A DNA stretch of 64,000 bases, taken from contig QJOU01000014.1 of the NCBI GenBank assembly GCA_003265685.1, positions 58,421 through 122,420 of the forward strand. Reading direction: 5' to 3'. The notes beneath the pieces are model-generated. The model had not been told where the DNA came from. It worked only from the letters and a program-made list of their open reading frames with translations, and did no database searches. Within the stretch, counting starts at the first letter, position 1; each line of letters starts with the position of its first letter. Below are positions 59,510 through 64,000 of the stretch, in pieces. The DNA is from Piscinibacter caeni. GTDB lineage: Bacteria > Pseudomonadota > Gammaproteobacteria > Burkholderiales > Burkholderiaceae_C. A program made the position numbers and the translations under genes.

Positions 59510-60205
59510 TCAGATCGCGCACGCGTCCGGGCCGCACTGGAGCGCCGGCGCGTTCGCCGCCGCGACCGCCTCGACGGGCCGTTGCCCACGCAGCCAGTCG
59601 GCGAACTCTGCCGGCCGGCCCATGAACGGGCCGATGTCGATGCGGCGCCAGCCGCCCGCGTCTTCGAGCGCGAAGCTCGGGAAGCCCTGCACGCCCAGGC
59701 GTTGCATCAGCGCGCGCGCCTGCCCGATGTGGCGCTGCACCGCCTCGCCGTCCGCCGCGCACAGCGTGGTCGCGAAGGCCTCGCGGTCCAGGCCGATCTC
59801 GGCAGCGAGTTCCTCGAGCACCGCGCGGTCGGCGATGCGGCGGCCCTCGACGTAGTGGGCCGCCTGCAGCCGCGCCAGCAGGTCCAGCCCGCGGCCCGCG
59901 ACCGCATCCGCGGCCAGCATCGCGGCGATCGGCGGCTGCGAATCGAACACGGCCGAGGTGTCGTTCAGCAGCCCGTCGCGGTAGGCCGCCCCGAACGGCT
60001 GGCCGCTGAGCTGTTCGATGCGCTGGTCGTGCGGCAGCACGAAGGCGCGCAGCTCGGCGGTGACGGACCGGCGCGCCGGCCCGGCCATCATGCCGCCGCC
60101 GTGCGCCTGCACGGGCAGCAGTTCGCGGGCCGCCTTGACCAGCGGCGCGGCACCGTAGCACCAGCCGCACAAGGGGTCGTGGATGTAGTGCAGCGTGGGG
60201 GTCAT
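59510..60205 (-). CDS. DsbA-family thiol-disulfide protein (COG3531-like)
   Basis: The 231-residue protein has an N-terminal thioredoxin-like motif CxxC as 'DPLCGWCYGAAP' (Cys13, Cys16) and the helical insertion and cis-Pro loop ('LGVQGFPSFALED') typical of the FrnE/DsbA-like branch. There is no signal peptide, so it is probably cytoplasmic. The extreme C-terminus has a further Cys pair ('LQCGPDACAI'). The role may be in handling oxidised or glutathionylated molecules. Its ATG overlaps the stop of the truncated binding-protein remnant. Confidence 0.88.
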   Translation of the reverse strand: MTPTLHYIHDPLCGWCYGAAPLVKAARELLPVQAHGGGMMAGPARRSVTAELRAFVLPHDQRIEQLSGQPFGAAYRDGLLNDTSAVFDSQPPIAAMLAADAVAGRGLDLLARLQAAHYVEGRRIADRAVLEELAAEIGLDREAFATTLCAADGEAVQRHIGQARALMQRLGVQGFPSFALEDAGGWRRIDIGPFMGRPAEFADWLRGQRPVEAVAAANAPALQCGPDACAI

Positions 60206-60528
60206 GGTTCAGTCTTTCCGGGGGAAATGCCTTGCACCGGGCCGATCAGGCGTTCGAACAGGCTCTTGAGCCGCTCGACGCGCGCACGGTCGTGCATGAA
60301 TGCGAGGAAGTCCTCGGGGCGGGTGTTGTACTGGTCGATCGTCTTGTAGCCGACCGGCGGCGCGACGTCCTTTCGGATCGGGAACTGGCGCGGATTCGAG
60401 GCGTTCGGCAGCGACAGCATCCAGCTCCGGTACAGCCTCGCGGCAGCAGGGTGCTTCGCGTCCTTGAAGATCGCGCCGGTCTGCGCCCACGTGAGGAACG
60501 GATCGTTCGTCGGCAGTCGGCCGCTGGC
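60202..60528 (-). pseudogene. Truncated remnant of an ABC solute-binding protein
   Basis: This frame reads 'DPFLTWAQTGAIFKDAKHPA' and 'YKTIDQYNTRPEDFL' and closes at 60202. It resembles the C-terminal end of periplasmic ABC-type extracellular solute-binding proteins, but only about 105 residues remain. A stop codon (TGA at 60531-60529) precedes it in frame. There is no signal peptide, no N-terminal lobe and no transporter gene beside it, so it is probably a decayed fragment rather than a short gene. The first internal ATG is at 60420. Family placement rests on recollection of the style. Confidence 0.55.
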
Positions 60529-60569
60529 TCAGTTGGCAGACCGCAGCGCGATGCGGCGCCCGATCGTCT

Positions 60570-61463
60570 TCACCACTTCATTTCCCCCTTGTTGACCTTC
60601 GCGCCGATGTCCAGCGCCATGCCCAGGCCGGCCTTCGGGTAGGCCTTCTGCATCGTCGCGATCAGCTCGGCGCCGCTGGCCGCCTTGGGCAGTTCGGCCT
60701 CGAAGCGCTTCAGGTACTCGCTCGTGTACGCGATCGCGCTGGCGTCCGTCGCCGTGCCGGCGGCCATGTGGCCGGGCACGACCAGCGTGGGCTGCAGGGC
60801 GAGCATCTCGTCGAGCTGCGCGAGCCAGGCCTGGCGTTCGCTCGGCTTCTGCGTGTCGGCGGTCCACACGTGCAGGTTGCCGAACACCGCGATGTTGCCG
60901 ACGATCGCGCGGATCGACGGGATCCACAGGTACGGGCGGTGGGCGAGTTCGCCGGTCGTGCCGCGCACCTCGATCGTCTCGCCGTCCACGCTCAGCGTCG
61001 TGCCGCTGATCGCCTCGGGAACGATCGGCTGCTTCGGCGCGTTGGCGCCCATCTTCGGGCCCCAGAACGCGAGCTTGCCGGCCAGTTTGGCTTGGATCTT
61101 CTCGCGCACCGCCGGCGTGGTCAGCACCTGGGCCTGCGGGAAGATGCCCTTTAGCGTCTCGGCACCGAAATAGAAGTCGGGGTCGGCGTTGCTGATGAAG
61201 ATGGTCTTCAGCGTCTTGCCGCTGTCGAGCACGTTGGCCGCGACGCGCAGCGCATCGGCGCGCGTGAAGCCGCTGTCGATGACCATGGCCTCGCTCTTGC
61301 CGCTGACGACGACGGCATTGACGTGAAAGCTGCCGGCCTCGGCGTTGTGGATCTTGACCGTCAGCGGCGCAGCGGGCGTCTGCGCGCCCGCGCCATCGGC
61401 GGCGACGACGCCGAGCGCGAGCAGGGGCAGAAGGCGGCGGGCGAACTTGAAGTGGCGAAGCAT
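60570..61463 (-). CDS. MBL-fold protein with an altered metal-binding motif
   Basis: The 297-residue protein has a signal peptide (about 1-27) and a metallo-beta-lactamase fold: 'AMVIDSGFTRADAL' for the first strands and a later 'VVPGHMAAGTATD' with the conserved His. The usual HxHxDH site reads 'NADPDF' at residues 92-97, so two His and the last His are missing and only the fifth-position Asp remains. It may bind one metal differently or have lost hydrolase activity. It is divergent from a LysR gene, which probably controls it. Exported to the periplasm by Sec. Confidence 0.82.
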   Translation of the reverse strand: MLRHFKFARRLLPLLALGVVAADGAGAQTPAAPLTVKIHNAEAGSFHVNAVVVSGKSEAMVIDSGFTRADALRVAANVLDSGKTLKTIFISNADPDFYFGAETLKGIFPQAQVLTTPAVREKIQAKLAGKLAFWGPKMGANAPKQPIVPEAISGTTLSVDGETIEVRGTTGELAHRPYLWIPSIRAIVGNIAVFGNLHVWTADTQKPSERQAWLAQLDEMLALQPTLVVPGHMAAGTATDASAIAYTSEYLKRFEAELPKAASGAELIATMQKAYPKAGLGMALDIGAKVNKGEMKW

Positions 61464-61520
61464 GCAGGTCTCCTGGCTGGAAGGGATGGGGAGACTGTAT
61501 TTGCCGCACTTCGATCTATA

Positions 61521-61553
61521 AACAGTGCGCCGATAGAATGACTGTTGCACAGT
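61521..61553. promoter_or_regulatory. Candidate LysR-type operator between the MBL and LysR genes
   Basis: AACAGT (61521-61526) and ACTGTT (61541-61546) are an inverted pair spaced by 14 nt. A second arm, ACAGT (61549-61553), makes ACTGT-TGC-ACAGT a tight palindrome as well. The site lies in the 108-nt divergent spacer, close to the expected position for a LysR box, with the regulator start at 61572. Confidence 0.5.
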
Positions 61554-61571
61554 TCGTCTCAATCCAGCGCC

Positions 61572-62474
61572 ATGGACCGTCTCGTCGCCACCCGTGTCTT
61601 CGTCTCCGTCGTCGAGCACGGCAGCCTGACGCAGGCCGCCGAGCACCTGGACATGTCCACCGCGATGGTCAGCCGCTACCTCGCGGCGATCGAAGCGTGG
61701 CTCGGCACGCGGCTGCTGCACCGCACGACGCGGCGCATCAGCCTGACGGAAGCCGGGCAGGCGGCACTCGCCGGCTGCCGGCAGCTGCTCGACCTCGCCG
61801 AGGACGTGAAGCACCAGGCTGGCGAGGTCACCCGTGTGCCGTCGGGCCGGTTGCGCATCACGAGTTCAGCCTCGTTCGCGGAAGCCCAGCTGGCCCCGGC
61901 CCTCGTCGAGTTCCAGCAACGTCACCCGCAGGTCGACTTCTCGCTGGTGACCGCCGAGCGCAGCGTCGACCTGGCGGCCGAACGCATCGATCTCGCGGTG
62001 CGCATCACCAACACGCTGGAGCCCACCCTGATCGCGCGGCCGCTCGCCACGTGCCGCTCTGTGCTGTGTGCCGCGCCGGCCTATCTGCGTGCGCACGGCG
62101 AGCCGCGCACGGTGCAGGCGCTGCAGTCGCACCCCTGCATCACCCATGCGATCGTCGGCGCGGCGCAGTTCCGCTTTCGCCGGCGCAGGCAGCTCATCGA
62201 GCTGCCGGTGAACGAGCGGCTCTCGACCAACGACACCGGCGTGCTGCGCCGCGCGGTGATCGAGGGCGGCGGCATCGGCATCCTGCCGACCTACCTGGTC
62301 GGCGAGGACCTGAAGCGCGGCCGGCTCGCCCGCGTGCTGCCGACGCTCGAACCCGAGACGCTGGGCATCCACGCGATCTTCCTGTCCCGCCAGCACCAGC
62401 CGCTGGCGCTGCGCCTGCTGGTCGGCTTCCTCGCCGAGCGCTTCGGCGGCAAGCTGCCGCCGTGGGACCGTTGA
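61572..62474 (+). CDS. LysR-family transcriptional regulator
   Basis: The 300-residue regulator has an N-terminal winged helix-turn-helix ('MDRLVATRVFVSVVEHGSL' and 'TQAAEHLDMSTAMVSRYL') and a substrate-binding domain with 'RLRITSSASFAEAQLAPAL' and 'GGGIGILPTYLVGED'. I use ATG 61572; the frame is open from a TTG at 61545. It is divergent from the MBL-fold gene, so that is its likely target. It is followed by the converging aldehyde dehydrogenase gene after 23 nt. Confidence 0.95.
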   Translation: MDRLVATRVFVSVVEHGSLTQAAEHLDMSTAMVSRYLAAIEAWLGTRLLHRTTRRISLTEAGQAALAGCRQLLDLAEDVKHQAGEVTRVPSGRLRITSSASFAEAQLAPALVEFQQRHPQVDFSLVTAERSVDLAAERIDLAVRITNTLEPTLIARPLATCRSVLCAAPAYLRAHGEPRTVQALQSHPCITHAIVGAAQFRFRRRRQLIELPVNERLSTNDTGVLRRAVIEGGGIGILPTYLVGEDLKRGRLARVLPTLEPETLGIHAIFLSRQHQPLALRLLVGFLAERFGGKLPPWDR

Positions 62475-62497
62475 CGCCGTTCAGGCCGCCCACGGCG

Positions 62498-63943
62498 TCA
62501 GGGATTCACGTACGTGGTCTTGACCGTCGTGTAGAACTCGGCGGCGTAGCGCCCTTGCTCGCGCGGTCCGTAGCTCGATGCCTTGCGCCCGCCGAAGGGC
62601 ACGTGCGGGTCGACCCCGGCCGTTGGCGCATTGACCATCACCATGCCGGCCTGCAGATGGCGCTTGAAGTGCGCGGCCAGCTTCAGCGAGGTGGTGCACA
62701 CGCCGGCCGACAGGCCGTAGTCGGTGTCGTTCGCGAGCACCAACGCCTCGTCGGCGTCGCGCGCGCGGATCACCGAGGCGACCGGGCCGAAGATCTCCTC
62801 GCGGTTGATGCGCATGCCGTTGTGTGTGTCGACGAACAGCGCCGGCTGCAGGTAGAAGCCGGGCCGGCCGGCCACCTCGGCCATCGCTTCCCCGCCGAAG
62901 GCGAGCCGCGCGCCTTCCTGGCGACCGATCGCGATGTAGTCGGTGTCCTGGCGCAGCTGCGTGGCGTCGACCACGGGACCGATGGCCGTCTTCGGATCGC
63001 GTGCGTCGCCCACGGCGAGGGACTTCAGCTTCTCGACCAACGTCGCCACGAAGCGGTCGTGGATGCCCTGCGTGACGATCAGCCGCGACGAGGCCGTGCA
63101 GCGCTGCCCGGTGGAGAAGAACGCGCCGTTGATCGCGCAGGCGACCGCGACATCGAGGTCCGCATCGTCGAGCACGACGAGCGGATTCTTGCCGCCCATC
63201 TCGAGCTGGAACTTGGCCATCGGTCCGCGGCGGCCGATGCAAGCCTGTGCCACCTTGCGCCCGGTGGCTTCGGAGCCCGTGAAGGTCACCGCCGCGACGC
63301 GGGCATCGTTGAGGAGCGTGTCGCCGATGTCGCGCCCGCGGCCCATCACGAGGTTGAAGGTGCCCGCCGGCAGGCCTGCGCGGCTGAGGATCTCGGCCAG
63401 CGCCCACGCGCTCGCCGGCACCGAATCGGCCGGCTTGAAGACGACGGCGTTGCCGTAGGCCAGCGCCGGCGCGATCTTCCAGGCCGGGATCGCGATGGGG
63501 AAGTTCCACGGCGTGATGATGCTCACCACGCCCACCGGCTCGCGCGTGATCTCCACCGACATGCCGGGCCGAATCGACGGCACGAGTTCGCCGCCGGCGC
63601 GCAGCGTCTCCGCGGCGAAGAAGTTGAAGATCTGCGCCGCGCGCACGACCTCGCCGACGGCTTCGGCCAGCGTCTTGCCCTCCTCGCGCGCGAGCAGGTC
63701 GCCGAGTTCGTCCTTGCGCGCCAGGATCTCCTGGCCGACGGCGTCGAGCGCCTCGCAGCGGCGCTGCGGCGTCGCGCCCGCCCATTGCGGTTGCGCGGCC
63801 TGCGCCGCGGCAATCGCCGCCTCGGCCTGCGCGGCATCCGCGCGCGCGAACAGGCCGATGACGTCGCGCGTGTCCGACGGGTTGATGTTCTCGGCCGCGC
63901 TGCCGCCCTCGACCCATTCGCCTGCGATGTAGTTGCGTTTCAT
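62498..63943 (-). CDS. NAD(P)-dependent aldehyde dehydrogenase (alpha-ketoglutaric semialdehyde type likely)
   Basis: The 481-residue ALDH has the catalytic Cys282 ('FSTGQRCTAS'), Glu248 ('QLEMGGKNP'), the NAD-binding 'FTGSEATGRKVA' and 'ITPWNFPIAIPAWK'. The opening 'NYIAGEWVEG' and 'NINPSDTRDVIG' recall 2,5-dioxovalerate (alpha-ketoglutaric semialdehyde) dehydrogenases of sugar-acid catabolism; that assignment is inference. ATG 63943 is preferred over a GTG two codons earlier. The gene begins 17 nt after the stop of the clipped gene at the right edge, so both may be one operon. Confidence 0.88.
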   Translation of the reverse strand: MKRNYIAGEWVEGGSAAENINPSDTRDVIGLFARADAAQAEAAIAAAQAAQPQWAGATPQRRCEALDAVGQEILARKDELGDLLAREEGKTLAEAVGEVVRAAQIFNFFAAETLRAGGELVPSIRPGMSVEITREPVGVVSIITPWNFPIAIPAWKIAPALAYGNAVVFKPADSVPASAWALAEILSRAGLPAGTFNLVMGRGRDIGDTLLNDARVAAVTFTGSEATGRKVAQACIGRRGPMAKFQLEMGGKNPLVVLDDADLDVAVACAINGAFFSTGQRCTASSRLIVTQGIHDRFVATLVEKLKSLAVGDARDPKTAIGPVVDATQLRQDTDYIAIGRQEGARLAFGGEAMAEVAGRPGFYLQPALFVDTHNGMRINREEIFGPVASVIRARDADEALVLANDTDYGLSAGVCTTSLKLAAHFKRHLQAGMVMVNAPTAGVDPHVPFGGRKASSYGPREQGRYAAEFYTTVKTTYVNP

Positions 63944-63959
63944 CGTCACCGTCCTTGCG

Positions 63960-64000
63960 TCACAGAGCCGACGCGAGCTGCGGCACCGCCTCGAACAGAT
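63960..64000 (-). CDS. C-terminal end of an unidentified gene (cut by window edge)
   Basis: Only 12 codons and a TGA are visible ('LFEAVPQLASAL'). It reads into the aldehyde dehydrogenase gene after 17 nt, so it is probably the upstream gene of the same operon. Sugar-acid dehydratases and dihydrodipicolinate-synthase-like enzymes often precede such an ALDH, but the fragment is too short to judge. Confidence 0.5.
   Translation of the reverse strand, partial: LFEAVPQLASAL

Noticed and set aside
60529..61509. An alternative 326-codon minus-strand frame overlapping the MBL gene
   Set aside because: It is a shifted-frame shadow rich in Arg; the MBL frame has a signal peptide and recognisable fold motifs.

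Overview
The window is about 69% GC and is almost entirely chromosomal core of a betaproteobacterium of the order Burkholderiales. Gene orders recalled from the Rubrivivax-Leptothrix-Methylibium and Comamonadaceae groups fit best. They include petABC-sspAB, hisIE-HIT-tatABC, dusB-fis-purH, accBC-prmA-DUF3426-PfkB kinase-histone-nrdBA, and ampD-pilRS-ccsA-ffh. I see no rRNA, CRISPR array, prophage or insertion sequence. Taxonomy is inferred from gene order and protein motifs only.

Layout. 1-4.5 kb: start of argJ, then secA, a LytM/M23 peptidase and divergent DUF721/dciA. 4.5-8.7 kb: tRNA-Thr(TGT), sspB, sspA and the cytochrome bc1 genes petC, petB and petA. 8.8-15 kb: mscL, a large DUF1631 protein, pdxA, a Nif3-like gene and a DegS-like protease. 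15-19.4 kb: tatCBA, a HIT hydrolase, a small membrane protein, hisE, hisI, a MutT-like Nudix gene and a DUF815 ATPase. 19.4-23.7 kb: a PdeM-like phosphoesterase, slmA, a HAD nucleotidase, a PP-loop ATPase, argB and a DUF2242 lipoprotein. 23.7-28.7 kb is lipid-flavoured: a two-domain alcohol-forming fatty acyl-CoA reductase, a phasin, a patatin and a YqaA-like protein. 28.8-33.8 kb: dusB-fis-purH-acyltransferase-cdsA-like-ruvC, with the first four genes overlapping by 4 nt. 34-44 kb: an RNase II family gene, TonB-like, aroE, mtgA, a thioredoxin, accB, accC, prmA, a DUF3426 protein and a PfkB kinase. 45-50.5 kb: a repeat-built H1-like histone, then nrdB and nrdA, with a promoter and two NrdR-like boxes upstream of nrdA. 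50.6-59 kb: ampD, pilR, pilS, a small zinc-ribbon membrane protein, a CcsA-like gene, ffh, DUF2726 and ftsY.

After tRNA-Met(CAT) at 59.05 kb the character changes to accessory content. There is a 388-nt gene-free stretch with nested inverted repeats, a DsbA-family gene, a truncated solute-binding-protein remnant, a metallo-beta-lactamase-fold protein lacking its canonical metal motif, a divergent LysR regulator, an aldehyde dehydrogenase and a clipped gene at the right edge.

Functionally the window holds parts of all three main export routes: SecA, the SRP pair Ffh/FtsY, and TatABC, which probably exports the Rieske subunit encoded nearby. It also holds class Ia ribonucleotide reductase, acetyl-CoA carboxylase biotin subunits and a two-component system of the PilS/PilR type. 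No obviously new multi-gene system is visible. The most unusual items are the repeat-homogenised histone gene, the wax or fatty-alcohol-type reductase beside a phasin, the metal-motif-less MBL protein with its divergent LysR, the structured NrdR-type control region, and several conserved proteins of unknown function.
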